Of a DNA stretch of 64,000 bases, positions 45,789-54,688 are shown piece by piece (positions within the stretch are counted from its first letter, which is position 1; every line of letters begins with the position of its first letter). Under the pieces are notes generated by a model. The model searched no databases. It saw only the letters and a program-made list of their open reading frames with translations, and had not been told where the DNA came from. The translations under genes and the position numbers were made by a program. The stretch comes from Sandarakinorhabdus limnophila DSM 17366 (lineage in GTDB: Bacteria; Pseudomonadota; Alphaproteobacteria; Sphingomonadales; Sphingomonadaceae). The DNA lies in NCBI RefSeq assembly GCF_000420765.1, contig NZ_ATVO01000003.1, positions 62,001-126,000 of the forward strand, read 5' to 3'.

Positions 45789-45813
45789 TTTGGCAGAACG
45801 CGTGTTGCAGGGA

Positions 45814-45839
45814 GGCGGTCATCCGGCAGGATGGCCGCC
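45814..45839 (+). terminator. Stem-loop terminator after petC
   Basis: GGCGGTCATCC-ggca-GGATGGCCGCC forms an 11-bp stem (one G-U pair) with a 4-base loop, followed by only a short TT. It lies 26 bases after petC and before apt. The weak T-tract lowers confidence that it is a factor-independent terminator. Confidence 0.55.
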
Positions 45840-45865
45840 TTCCGCCGTTTGGGGAGCTGCGTTTG

Positions 45866-46411
45866 ATGATGGACCACAGTGCAAACGATGATCTGAAGGC
45901 GCTGGTGCGCACGATTCCCGATTATCCCAAGCCCGGTATCATGTTCCGCGATATCACCACGCTGCTACTGGATGGGCCGGGATTTGCCGCCAGCATCGCC
46001 CGCATGGCCGCAAGCCTGACCACGCCGCCCGATCTGATCGCCGGGATCGAGGCGCGCGGCTTCATCTTCGGGGCGGCCCTGGCCCGTGAACTTGGGGTGG
46101 GGCTGGTCCTTCTGCGCAAGCAGAACAAGCTTCCCGGCCGGGTGACCGGCGTGAATTATGCGCTGGAATATGGCCAGGATCGCATCGAGATGCACGATGA
46201 TGCCGTGCCGGCCGGCAGTCGTGTCTGCCTGGTTGATGATCTGATTGCCACCGGCGGCACTGCCCTTGCCGGGGCGCAACTGCTGCGCGGCGGCGGTGCC
46301 GTGGTGACACAGGCGGCCTTTGCCATCGATCTGCCCGATCTGGGCGGCGCCCAGCGGCTGCGCGAGGCCGGCATCACCCCCAACAGTCTGATGGCGTTTT
46401 CTGGCCACTGA
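45866..46411 (+). CDS. apt: Adenine phosphoribosyltransferase
   Basis: 181 residues. The ATG at 45866 has GGGGAG 9 bases upstream; an ATG one codon later is equally possible. It salvages adenine to AMP with PRPP. The PRPP-binding motif is [17 protein letters not shown], with [26 protein letters not shown] and [11 protein letters not shown], all typical. It follows the petC terminator and may have its own promoter. Confidence 0.95.
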   Translation: MMDHSANDDLKALVRTIPDYPKPGIMFRDITTLLLDGPGFAASIARMAASLTTPPDLIAGIEARGFIFGAALARELGVGLVLLRKQNKLPGRVTGVNYALEYGQDRIEMHDDAVPAGSRVCLVDDLIATGGTALAGAQLLRGGGAVVTQAAFAIDLPDLGGAQRLREAGITPNSLMAFSGH

Positions 46412-46455
46412 TCCGGCTTATGCTTGTCCCGGCGAATCGTGCGGGGTGAGGGCAG

Positions 46456-47277
46456 ATGGGCCGCGAACGGAATGGGCTGCTGGATCTGGGTGGGACCGAT
46501 GCGGTGTTGCGCGCCGTCCTCAGCGCCTGCCTCGGCCAGTATCGCCGCAACGAGGCGCAATTGCTGGCCGCGCTGGACGGCGAAACCCTGCACCAGGCGC
46601 GGGCGAGCCTGCGCCGGCTGCGATCGGCACTGCGACTGTTCCAGCCACTCACGAGCCCACAGCTGGCGCTGGAGGCGGGGCTGCGCGACCTGTCGGGCGC
46701 ATTGGGTGCTGCACGCGATCTGGATGTGCTGCTGGCGCGGACCTAGCCGGGCCCGCTGCACGACAAGCTCTCAGCCGCGCGTGATGAAGCCTTCGCCCAC
46801 GCGCTGGCTGCACTGCACGCCGCCTCCACCCGGGCCATGCTGCTCGACCTGTCGGAATGGATTGTGCTGCACCCACCACTGCCGGCGGACGATGCACGCG
46901 ATCACGCCGCCCGCCAGCTTGATTGCTACCGGCGCAAGGTGATGAAGGCTGGGCAGGCGTTGGTGGATGGCGATGACGCAGCCCGCCACCGGCTGCGCAA
47001 GTGCGTGAAGCGGCTGCGCCATGCCGTCGAACTGTTCGGCAGCCTGTTTCCGGCATCCGGCCGGCGAGCGCGCTTCATGGCGGCGCTGTTGCCCCTGCAG
47101 GATGCATTGGGTGCCTTGAACGATCTGGTGGTGGCGCAGGCAGTGCTGGCCCGCATCGGCAGCAGCCGTGTGCGCGGGGCCGCGGCGCTGATCGGCCAAA
47201 CCCAACGCCCGGCGCTGCTGGCCACGGCCGTGAAGGCCCATGAACAGGTGATGACAGCGCCGCGGTTCTGGCGCTGA
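46456..47277 (+). pseudogene. CHAD-domain protein interrupted by an in-frame amber stop
   Basis: One frame runs from ATG 46456 to the stop at 47275-47277, broken only by TAG at codon 97 (46744-46746). Both halves are CHAD-like: LHQARASLRRLRSALRLFQP and GLRDLSGALGAARDLDVLLA before the stop, ARHRLRKCVKRLRHAVELFG and LQDALGALNDLVVAQAVLAR after it, with the conserved His-x3-Arg helices. CHAD domains bind inorganic polyphosphate. A single C-to-T change (CAG to TAG) would explain the break; the second half still reads well, so it may be recent, or a sequencing error, or an amber suppression case. Intact length would be 273 residues. Confidence 0.75.
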
Positions 47278-47286
47278 AGCGGCTGG

Positions 47287-47613
47287 TTAGCGGATGCGCT
47301 GCTTGCGGGCGGCGTAGCGGGCGTCGCGGGCGGCCTTCTGGGCGGCTTCGCGGGAAATGGCTTCCAGGCGCTGCTGTTCGGCCTGCTTCTCGCGCTGGGC
47401 TTCCTTGACCTTCTTTTCCTCGGCCATCTGGCGGGCGCGTTCGGCGCGGGCGACCTTGGCTTCGGCTTCCTTCTGGGCGCGCTTTTCGGCGCGCGCACGG
47501 GCCGCGGCAATGGCTTCATCGCTTGGCGCAGCGGCTTTGAATTTTTCCAGCTTGGCCAGCTTGGCTTCAGCGGCGGTCTTGGCGCGGTCTTTGTGATCGG
47601 GGAGTTTGAACAT
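47287..47613 (-). CDS. DUF6481 family highly charged coiled-coil protein
   Basis: 108 residues, almost wholly Ala/Lys/Glu/Arg. After MFKLPDHKDRAKTAAEAKLA it is a long uninterrupted helix (AEKRAQKEAEAKVARAERAR, AEEKKVKEAQREKQAEQQRL) ending in ARDARYAARKQRIR. The N-terminal pattern fits DUF6481, a small alphaproteobacterial family of unknown role. It sits 11 bases downstream of the molybdopterin oxidoreductase on the same strand. Confidence 0.72.
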   Translation of the reverse strand: MFKLPDHKDRAKTAAEAKLAKLEKFKAAAPSDEAIAAARARAEKRAQKEAEAKVARAERARQMAEEKKVKEAQREKQAEQQRLEAISREAAQKAARDARYAARKQRIR

Positions 47614-47624
47614 AGAGCGCCGCT

Positions 47625-49724
47625 TTAGCCGCTCGCGGCCTCTGCTGCAACCGCGAAGGCAGGGCTGATCCTGACCGGCGTGCCCACCAGCGCCGCCGTT
47701 CCCGACAGCACGTCCAACCGCGAGCGCAGAGTCAGATCATTGTGGCTCACCCCCGGCCGCAGCGCTGCTACCGACTGGCGCACACCGGGCCTGGCATGGC
47801 CGAAACCATGGGGCAGGGAGACGACGCCCACCATGATCTCGTCCGTCACCCTGGCCGGTGCTTCCACCGTGCCGGCGGCGCTGCTGATCTGCACCAGCGC
47901 GCCATCGCCGATGCCGTGTTCAGCGGCATCCTGGGGGTTGATCAGCACGATGCACTTGTCCGGCCCCTTGGCCAGGCGCGGGGCGTTACCAAGCCAGCTG
48001 TTGTTGCTGCGGATATGGCGGCGGCCGATCAATACCAGGCCGGGCTCGGGTTGCGCCTTCAGCCACGCGGCAAAGCGTCCGGTGAAATCGTCGATTACCG
48101 GTTCGGGTGCGCAGCGGATGGTCTTGCCAGGCGTGAACAGCCGCTCTGGCAAGCGCGGCACATGCGGGCCCAGATCAAGCCCGTGCGGATGCGCCATGAC
48201 GTCCGCCAGGCTCCGCCCGCCCTTTTGCAACATGCGATCGAGCTGTTCGCGCGGCTGCACCGGTGGCGGCAAGTTGATGCCTTGCGCAGCGGCCAGCGCC
48301 TGCGCCAGTTCGGCCACCACTTCCCAATCGCGCTTCTGGCCTTCCAGTGGTTCCCACAGGCCGGGCGAGAACTTGGCGAAGTTGCGGAAGGCAATGGGGG
48401 CCAGCAACAGCGGATAATGATCCTTGGCCAGCGGCGGGCAGGGCGGCAGAATGTAATGCGCCTTGCGTGATGTTGCTGTGATCATCGGATCGATCGAGAC
48501 CATCAGTTCCAGCCCGTCGAGCGCCGCATCCAGCGCGCCGCCATCCGGCACTGAGAGCACCGGGTTGCCGGCAATCACCACCAGCGCCTTGATCTGGCCC
48601 TCTCCGGGCGTCGATATCTCTTCGGCCAGACTCACCGCCGGGAATTCGCCCATCACTTCCGGATGGCCGCTTACTCGGCTGAAGAAGCGCCCGCGGCTGC
48701 CGGGGCCGGAACTGCCGGCGACATCCACCGCCGGGCGGGAGAACATCACCCCGCCCTCGCGGTCGAGATTGCCCGTCGCAATGTTGAGCAGGTTGATCAA
48801 CCAGTGCGCCAGCGTGCCGAACGGCGCCGTGCTCACCCCGATGCGGCCGTAGAAGGCGGTTGGCAGGCCATTGCCGAGCTCGGCGGCAAGCGTGTGGATG
48901 GCAGCAACCTCCCAGCCGCAGGCGTGGGCGAGATCGGTGATCGTGAAGTGCCGCAGCGCCGCCCACGCCTCGTCCCAGCCTTCCAGCATCGGCGCCAGCC
49001 GGCCGGGGTTCACGAGTCCGGCGTCGTCCAGCGCCAACAGCAACGCCGCCAGCAGGGCCGGATCACTGCCGGGGCGGATGAAATGATGGGCGTCCGCAAT
49101 GCCCGCCGTTTCGCTGCGGCGCGGATCGATCACGGTCAGGCGGCCGCCGCCCGCCTGCATTTCGGCGATGCGGCGCTTCACGTCGGGCACGGTCCACACG
49201 CTGCCATTCGATGCCAGCGGATTGCCGCCGAGGATCACCAGATGCTGCGTGCGCTCGATATCGGGAATCGGGAATAACGCATTGTGGCCATAGAGAAAAT
49301 ATTGCGCCAACTGGTGAGGCATCTGATCGACGGTGGACGCCGAATAGACTCCCCGAACCCCCAGCGCCTTCTTCAACGCGCCGGTCTGCATGCCCAGCGC
49401 GAAATCATGTGCGGTGGGGTTGCCAACATAGAGCGCTGCCGCGCCGCCCGCAGCCTTGATGGCAGCGAATTTCGTACCGATTTCCGCAAGCGCCGTTTCC
49501 CACTCCAGCGCCACCCAGTCTTCACCCACCCGCTTCATTGGACTGGTCAGCCGGTCGGGATCTGCTTCCAGATCGGCAATGGCATTGCCCTTGGGGCAGA
49601 TATGGCCGCGCGAGATCGGATCGTCGGAGTCGCCGCGTATGCTGACGACGCGGCGGCCTTCGGTTTCGATCAGCAGTCCGCAATTGGCTTCGCAGATGTG
49701 GCACGTGCGTGTGTGGACCGGCAT
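47625..49724 (-). CDS. Molybdopterin-dependent oxidoreductase (DMSO reductase superfamily)
   Basis: 699 residues. N-terminal [4Fe-4S] motif CHICEANC...GHICPKG (Cys8, 11, 15 and 43) with the Lys that follows the last Cys, then the molybdopterin-guanine-dinucleotide domains (VILGGNPLASNG, VIDPRRSETAGIADAHHFIR) and a C-terminal dinucleotide-binding domain (VLINPQDAAEHGIGDGALV). No Tat signal, so it is cytoplasmic. It resembles the formate dehydrogenase/assimilatory nitrate reductase-like group. No Cys or Sec stands at the expected metal-ligand position; the local sequence is SASTVDQMPHQ. Substrate unknown. No partner subunits are adjacent. Confidence 0.85.
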   Translation of the reverse strand: MPVHTRTCHICEANCGLLIETEGRRVVSIRGDSDDPISRGHICPKGNAIADLEADPDRLTSPMKRVGEDWVALEWETALAEIGTKFAAIKAAGGAAALYVGNPTAHDFALGMQTGALKKALGVRGVYSASTVDQMPHQLAQYFLYGHNALFPIPDIERTQHLVILGGNPLASNGSVWTVPDVKRRIAEMQAGGGRLTVIDPRRSETAGIADAHHFIRPGSDPALLAALLLALDDAGLVNPGRLAPMLEGWDEAWAALRHFTITDLAHACGWEVAAIHTLAAELGNGLPTAFYGRIGVSTAPFGTLAHWLINLLNIATGNLDREGGVMFSRPAVDVAGSSGPGSRGRFFSRVSGHPEVMGEFPAVSLAEEISTPGEGQIKALVVIAGNPVLSVPDGGALDAALDGLELMVSIDPMITATSRKAHYILPPCPPLAKDHYPLLLAPIAFRNFAKFSPGLWEPLEGQKRDWEVVAELAQALAAAQGINLPPPVQPREQLDRMLQKGGRSLADVMAHPHGLDLGPHVPRLPERLFTPGKTIRCAPEPVIDDFTGRFAAWLKAQPEPGLVLIGRRHIRSNNSWLGNAPRLAKGPDKCIVLINPQDAAEHGIGDGALVQISSAAGTVEAPARVTDEIMVGVVSLPHGFGHARPGVRQSVAALRPGVSHNDLTLRSRLDVLSGTAALVGTPVRISPAFAVAAEAASG

Positions 49725-49816
49725 GGCGGCAATCTCCCGCTGACGAGCCTATCAGCGCCACCCCCCAATGGCGACAGGCTTTGCGCTGGCCGCTGCGTGC
49801 GCTAGCTATTGCGGTA

Positions 49817-50452
49817 ATGAAGGAAGAATGGCTGACAGGCAGATCACGCGCCGCTGCGGTAGCCGTTGCGGTGCTGTGCGGCACGGCGCTTTTTACCCAA
49901 TTCGCGCTGAACGTGGTGGAACGCGGCCGCGATCCGTTTGACGAGGTGCAGCGGCTTTATGGCTGGTTCACCATCTGGTCGAACACGGCGGTGGCGCTGA
50001 TTGCCGGCCATGTCGCCCTTGTCGGCCGGGCGCGCGGTCCGGCGCATCCGGCGCTGCTGGCCGCCAGTGTGGCGTGGATCGCGGTGGTGGGCATCGTCTA
50101 TAACACGCTGCTCGCAGGCCTGAACCACCCGCCAACCTTGTTGCGCCAGGCCATTGATTTCATCTTCCATGTCTTTGCGCCCGTTGCCTGGTCGTTGTGG
50201 TGGCTGCTGCTGCGGCCGGCTGCCCGGCTTGGCTGGCAGCATGTGTGGGCGGTGCTGCCGCTGCCGCTGGCCTATTGCCTGTTTGCATTGCTGGTGGGCG
50301 CACAGACCGGCCGCTACCCCTATTATTTCATCGATGCCGGCAAGCTGGGCTGGGCGCAGCTGGGCATCAACATCACCGGCCTCGCCAGCCTGTTTGCTGC
50401 TGCAATGGCCATTGCCATCTGGTGGGATCGCCGCCCTTCGCCAAAAGGATAA
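49817..50452 (+). CDS. Pr6Pr family membrane protein
   Basis: 211 residues with six membrane segments. Characteristic patterns: FTQFALNVVERG, RLYGWFTIWSNTAVALIAGH, GIVYNTLLAGLNHPPTLL, IDFIFHVFAPVAWSLWW and YPYYFIDAGKLGW, which match the Pr6Pr (F420-like/FAR-17a) family of bacterial integral membrane proteins. Function unknown. The ATG at 49817 is chosen as the first Met with a plausible sequence; an in-frame upstream start is possible. It is 3 bases before the acyl-CoA synthetase gene. Confidence 0.78.
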   Translation: MKEEWLTGRSRAAAVAVAVLCGTALFTQFALNVVERGRDPFDEVQRLYGWFTIWSNTAVALIAGHVALVGRARGPAHPALLAASVAWIAVVGIVYNTLLAGLNHPPTLLRQAIDFIFHVFAPVAWSLWWLLLRPAARLGWQHVWAVLPLPLAYCLFALLVGAQTGRYPYYFIDAGKLGWAQLGINITGLASLFAAAMAIAIWWDRRPSPKG

Positions 50453-50455
50453 AAC

Positions 50456-51979
50456 ATGCATCCGTTCCACCACGCCGCGAACCAGCCCGATACGCCTGCC
50501 ATCATCATGGCCGGCAGCGGTGAAACGCTGACCTATGTCCAGATGGAGGCGCAATCGAACCGCATTGCCCATCTCCTGCGCGGCCTTGGCCTGGTGCGCG
50601 GCGACACCATCGCCATCCTGATGCACAACGAGATTGATTTCCTGCCCATCTGCTGGGCGGCGCAGCGGGCGGGCCTCGTTTATGTCGCCATGTCCACCAA
50701 GCTGACCGCCGATGAAGCCGGCTATATCGCGCAGGATTCGAGCGCGAAGGCGATCTTCTGTTCGCCGGCACTGGCCGAAGTGACCGTGGCCGCCACGCCT
50801 ACCTTGTCCCCGGCGGCACGATTCTGCACGGGTGCCGGCGCCCCCGGTTGCACGCGCCTGCACGATGCGATTCACAACATGCCCACCACCCGCATCGCCG
50901 ATGAAAGCACCGGGCGCGACATGCTCTATTCCAGCGGCACCACTGGCCGGCCCAAGGGCGTGCGCGGGCCCTTGCCAGAAGGGCCGATCGATCAGGTCGA
51001 TGCGCTCTCCGGCATGGTGGCAGCCCTTTATCAGTTCGCACCGGGCATGAAATATTTGTCGCCGGCGCCGCTCTATCACGCCGCACCGCTGCGTTATTGC
51101 ATGAGCGTGCACAAGTTTGGCGGTACCGTGGTGGTGATGGAGAAGTTCGATCCGGAAGCCTATCTGGCGCTGGTCGAAAAGCACCACATCACCCACAGCC
51201 AGTTGGTGCCCACGATGTTCGTGCGCATGCTGAAACTGCCCGATGATGTGCGCGCCCGCTATGACCTTTCCAGCCTGAAGGTTGCCATCCACGCCGCCGC
51301 GCCGTGCCCGGTGGACGTGAAGCACGCCATGATCAGCTGGTGGGGCCCGGTGATCTTCGAATATTACAGCGCCACCGAAGGCGCCGGCTTCACCGCCATT
51401 TCCCCGCAGGAATGGCTGGCGCGGCCGGGCAGTGTCGGCAAATCCATCCTGGGCGAAATCCGTGTGCTCGATGATGATGGCAACCGGCTCGGCCCGAACG
51501 AGGTGGGCCGCATCTTCTTCCACGGCGGCGGCAGTTTCAGTTACCACAATGATCCCGAGAAGACTGCCAGCGTGATGAGCGAGCATGGCGCCACCTTCGG
51601 CGACATCGGCCGGGTGGACGAGGAAGGCTATCTGTTCCTCACTGATCGCGCGGCCTTCATGATCATTTCCGGCGGCGTGAACGTCTATCCGCAGGAAGCC
51701 GAAAACACGCTGATCTCGCATCCCGAGGTGGCCGATGTCGCGGTGTTCGGCATCCCGGACGAAGTGATGGGCGAAGCCGTCCACGCCGTCGTGCAGCCGC
51801 GTGACATGGGACGCGCCGGACCTGATCTGGAAGCTGAACTGATCGCTTATGTGCGCGAGCGCCTCTCCCACGTGAAGTGCCCCAAGCGCATCGATTTCCG
51901 CGCCGAACTGCCGCGCCACGACACCGGCAAGCTCTACAAGCGGTTGTTGAAGGACGAATATTGGGCCAAGGCGGGGTGA
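50456..51979 (+). CDS. Acyl-CoA synthetase (AMP-forming)
   Basis: 507 residues. The P-loop is LYSSGTTGRPKGV (about 163-175), with the adenylate motif YYSATEGAG, the A8 core GDIGRVDEEGYLFLTDR and the ISGGVNVYPQEAE hinge, and the catalytic Lys near PRHDTGKLYKRLL. It activates a carboxylic acid as acyl-AMP and then transfers it to CoA. Length and motifs fit the fatty-acid/benzoate-CoA ligase-like class, but the acid cannot be named. It overlaps the TraB-like gene by one base. Confidence 0.9.
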   Translation: MHPFHHAANQPDTPAIIMAGSGETLTYVQMEAQSNRIAHLLRGLGLVRGDTIAILMHNEIDFLPICWAAQRAGLVYVAMSTKLTADEAGYIAQDSSAKAIFCSPALAEVTVAATPTLSPAARFCTGAGAPGCTRLHDAIHNMPTTRIADESTGRDMLYSSGTTGRPKGVRGPLPEGPIDQVDALSGMVAALYQFAPGMKYLSPAPLYHAAPLRYCMSVHKFGGTVVVMEKFDPEAYLALVEKHHITHSQLVPTMFVRMLKLPDDVRARYDLSSLKVAIHAAAPCPVDVKHAMISWWGPVIFEYYSATEGAGFTAISPQEWLARPGSVGKSILGEIRVLDDDGNRLGPNEVGRIFFHGGGSFSYHNDPEKTASVMSEHGATFGDIGRVDEEGYLFLTDRAAFMIISGGVNVYPQEAENTLISHPEVADVAVFGIPDEVMGEAVHAVVQPRDMGRAGPDLEAELIAYVRERLSHVKCPKRIDFRAELPRHDTGKLYKRLLKDEYWAKAG

Positions 51980-52833
51980 TGCTTCGCCGCCTGTTTCTGA
52001 CGTTCCTGTTGCTGCTGGCGGCGCCCGCATGGGCAGTGCCGGCGATGTGGCAGGTGGGGCAGGGCAAGCGCCAGATCACGCTTTATGGCACCATCCACGC
52101 CCTGCCGAAGGGCACGGATTGGCTCACCCCTCAGGCGGCGCGCGCCTTCAATCGCGCCGGCACATTGGTGGTGGAAATCGCCGGGCCGCCCGATCCGGCC
52201 GCGATGCGCGCCGTGGTGATGGAATTGGGCCGCCTGCCGACGCCGGTGCCATTGGCCAGTCGGCTGCCTGATGATCTCAAACCCAAGGCCGATGCGCTGT
52301 TGAAGGCGACGGGCCTGCCGCCAGGTGCGCTGGATGGTATGGAAAGCTGGCTGGCAGCGCTCACCCTGGTGCAGATCGAGGTGGCGCGCGCTGGGCTCGA
52401 TCCGGCGGCCGGCGTTGATGTGGCGCTGATCGCTCGCGCCCGGGCGGCCGGCAAGCCGCTGGTGGGCCTGGAAACCCCGCGCGGGCAGCTTGCCCTGTTC
52501 GACGGGCTGCCGGAAGCCGATCAGCGGCTGCTGCTGGCGTCGTCCATCGCCGATGCCGGCAAGACCGGCGAGCAGATGCAGGGCTTGGTCGCGGCTTGGG
52601 CTGCCGGCGACGTGGAGCGCATTCTCACCGATTTCGACGATGCCAGCCTGTCGCCGGAGCTGGAAAAGCGCCTGTTCCGGGATCGCAATGCTGCCTGGGC
52701 CGATTGGGTGCAGGCAGCGCTGAAAAAGCCGGGCCGGCATTTCATGGCCGTGGGCGCTGCCCACATGGCCGGGCCGCACAGCCTGATCGCCCTGCTGAAG
52801 GCGCGCGGTTTCAAGATCAAGAGAGTGCAATGA
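51979..52833 (+). CDS. TraB/GumN family protein
   Basis: 284 residues. A signal peptide (LFLTFLLLLAAPAWA) exports it. The family GxxH signatures are present: LYGTIHALPKG near residue 35 and FMAVGAAHMAGPHSL near the end, with VGLETPRGQLALFDGLPEAD between. TraB/GumN/PrgY proteins are predicted metallohydrolases or proteases; no substrate is known. It overlaps both neighbours (one base upstream, four downstream), so it is in an operon with the acyl-CoA synthetase and the lipoprotein. Confidence 0.87.
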   Translation: MLRRLFLTFLLLLAAPAWAVPAMWQVGQGKRQITLYGTIHALPKGTDWLTPQAARAFNRAGTLVVEIAGPPDPAAMRAVVMELGRLPTPVPLASRLPDDLKPKADALLKATGLPPGALDGMESWLAALTLVQIEVARAGLDPAAGVDVALIARARAAGKPLVGLETPRGQLALFDGLPEADQRLLLASSIADAGKTGEQMQGLVAAWAAGDVERILTDFDDASLSPELEKRLFRDRNAAWADWVQAALKKPGRHFMAVGAAHMAGPHSLIALLKARGFKIKRVQ

Positions 52834-53213
52834 CGCGCTGGATCGCCCCTGTCGCCGTATCTGTGCTGCTGGCGGCCTGTTCCGGCCCAGACGCAGCGGC
52901 CAGTCGGGCGGTGACCGATCGTTTCCATGGGGCGCTCAATGCTGGCGATTGGGCTGCAATCGATGGCCTGCTCAGCCAGTCCACCCGCAACCTTCGCCCC
53001 GGCGGCGGCACCGCGCGGGCCTTTCGCGCCATCATCGAACGCCATGGCCGCTATATTGGCGGCGAACTGGCAGGCATCACCCGTGAGGATGGCCGCACAA
53101 CGGTCGCCTGGTCCGCCCGCTATGAGCGTGGCCCGGTTTCGGAATTGTTCGTGCTGGTGGAAGAAAATGGGCAGCTGAAGATCGACAGCTACACCGATCA
53201 ACCCGCACCCTGA
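52830..53213 (+). CDS. Small lipoprotein, NTF2/DUF4019-like
   Basis: 127 residues; ATGA overlap with the TraB/GumN gene. Lipoprotein signal VAVSVLLAACSG. The mature part (FHGALNAGDWAAIDGLLSQS, then beta strands GRTTVAWSARYERG, ELFVLVEENGQLKIDSY) has the cone-like alpha+beta layout of NTF2-type or DUF4019 domains. No catalytic residues can be named. It may act with the TraB-like protein in the periplasm. Confidence 0.68.
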   Translation: MTRWIAPVAVSVLLAACSGPDAAASRAVTDRFHGALNAGDWAAIDGLLSQSTRNLRPGGGTARAFRAIIERHGRYIGGELAGITREDGRTTVAWSARYERGPVSELFVLVEENGQLKIDSYTDQPAP

Positions 53214-53256
53214 GAGGGGCGCCGCTGCCGTAATCCGGCCATCGCGGAGCGGGCGC

Positions 53257-53285
53257 TTGCTTTTTCCGGTGGCTTCCCCTATCCG
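53257..53285 (+). promoter_or_regulatory. Putative promoter of rplY
   Basis: TTGCTT and TATCCG are exactly 17 bases apart in the 154-base gap before rplY, giving a leader of about 75 bases. The arrangement matches the tRNA-His and petA promoters. Confidence 0.5.
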
Positions 53286-53367
53286 CGCCGCTTCGTTGGT
53301 GATCTGCCATTTTCGCATCCCTGGAGGCGGCGGGCACAAACGAAATTATATCCATCAGGAGCCAATC

Positions 53368-53970
53368 ATGAGCGAAACCTTCAAGCTCGTGGCTGAACTT
53401 CGCGCCAAGGCAGGCAAGGGAGCCTCCCGCGCGATCCGCCGCGAAGGCCGTGTCCCGGCCGTGATCTATGGTGCGGGCGAAGCCGCAACGACCATCCACA
53501 TTGAGGAAAAGATCCTCATGCGCCAGTTGCACACTGGCCATTTCATGAACGCCATCGTCGAGCTGGAACTGGATGGCGCCATCATCCGCACCCTGCCGCG
53601 CGACGTGGCTTTCCATGTGGTTTCGGATCGCCCGATCCACGTCGATTTCCTGCGCCTCACCGGCAATGAAGTCGTCACCGTCACGGTGCCGGTGCACTTC
53701 GTTGATCAGGAGCTTTCGGCCATCAAGACCGGCGCGATGCTCAACATCGTCGCGCACGAACTGAAGCTGGATTGCGCCCCAGATTCCATCCCGGATGATG
53801 TGACCATCAGCCTGGCCGGCCTGCAGGTTGGCGCCGCCATCCACATCGCCGATGTGAAGCTGCCCGCCGGTGTGAGGCCGCATGGCCGCGAAACTGGCCT
53901 GACCATCGCCACCATCGTTGCCCCCAAGGCAATGAAGAGCGAAGAAGGCGAAGCAACCGCCGCTGCATAA
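53368..53970 (+). CDS. rplY: 50S ribosomal protein L25/general stress protein Ctc
   Basis: 200 residues; AGGAG 7 bases before the ATG. N-terminal L25 domain that binds 5S rRNA (KLVAELRAKAGKGASRAIRR, GRVPAVIYG) and a C-terminal TL5-type beta domain (DVTISLAGLQVGAAIHIADV, LPAGV). This is the long form typical of alphaproteobacteria, not the short E. coli L25. It is followed by a clear terminator and preceded by a promoter, so it is a one-gene unit. Confidence 0.96.
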   Translation: MSETFKLVAELRAKAGKGASRAIRREGRVPAVIYGAGEAATTIHIEEKILMRQLHTGHFMNAIVELELDGAIIRTLPRDVAFHVVSDRPIHVDFLRLTGNEVVTVTVPVHFVDQELSAIKTGAMLNIVAHELKLDCAPDSIPDDVTISLAGLQVGAAIHIADVKLPAGVRPHGRETGLTIATIVAPKAMKSEEGEATAAA

Positions 53971-53992
53971 GCGTTCGGTTTGTGTGCCAACA

Positions 53993-54027
53993 AACGGGGT
54001 GGGGGAGCGATCCTCCGCCCCGTTTTT
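53993..54027 (+). terminator. Rho-independent terminator after rplY
   Basis: A GC-rich hairpin with outer stem ACGGGG/CCCCGT and inner pairing GGAG/CTCC is followed directly by TTTTT. It lies 22 bases after the rplY stop and 39 before pth. Confidence 0.75.
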
Positions 54028-54065
54028 CATTGCCCCTTTGGCCCGTTCAAGGTTAGCAGCCGCGC

Positions 54066-54638
54066 ATGCAGATACTGGCTGGCCTCGGCAATCCCGGCGC
54101 GCAATATGCGCTGCACCGGCACAATGTCGGTTTCATGGCCATCGATGCCATCGCTGAATGCTGGAACATCGGGCCATTCAAACCGCGTTTTCAGGGCATG
54201 GCCGCCGAAGGCCGCATCGGCCCGGCCAAGGTTCTGCTGCTGAAACCTGCGACCTTCATGAATGAAAGCGGCCGCAGCGTTGCCGAAGCCGTGCGTTTCT
54301 ACAAACGCGATCCCGCAGAGGCGCTCACCGTCTTTTACGATGAGCTCGACCTTGCCCCGTTCAAGCTGAAGATCAAGCATGGCGGCGGTGCAGCCGGCCA
54401 CAACGGCATCCGCTCCATCGACGCCCATCTTGGCCCCGATTGGCGCCGCGTGCGCATCGGCATCGGCCACCCCGGTCACAAGGATCGGGTGACGGGGCGT
54501 GTGCTGGGCAATTTCGCCAAGGTGGAAATGGATCCGCTGGCTGATCTGCTCGGTGTGCTCGCTGCCGAATTGCCCACGCTGCTGGCCGGTGATGAGCCCC
54601 GCTACTTGTCGGACATCGCACTGCGGTTGCAGCCCTGA
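54066..54638 (+). CDS. pth: Peptidyl-tRNA hydrolase
   Basis: 190 residues. It frees tRNA from prematurely released peptidyl-tRNA. Motifs: LAGLGNPGAQYALHRHNVGF (catalytic His20-type in RHNVGF), LLLKPATFMNESG, FYDELDLAPF, HGGGAAGHNGIRSI and RVRIGIGHPG. Length standard. It follows the rplY terminator, the usual rplY-pth-ychF order. Confidence 0.97.
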   Translation: MQILAGLGNPGAQYALHRHNVGFMAIDAIAECWNIGPFKPRFQGMAAEGRIGPAKVLLLKPATFMNESGRSVAEAVRFYKRDPAEALTVFYDELDLAPFKLKIKHGGGAAGHNGIRSIDAHLGPDWRRVRIGIGHPGHKDRVTGRVLGNFAKVEMDPLADLLGVLAAELPTLLAGDEPRYLSDIALRLQP

Positions 54639-54688
54639 CGTTCCCGCCCTAGAGAGCGCCCACCCATTTTCCAATCTGGAATCACGTC

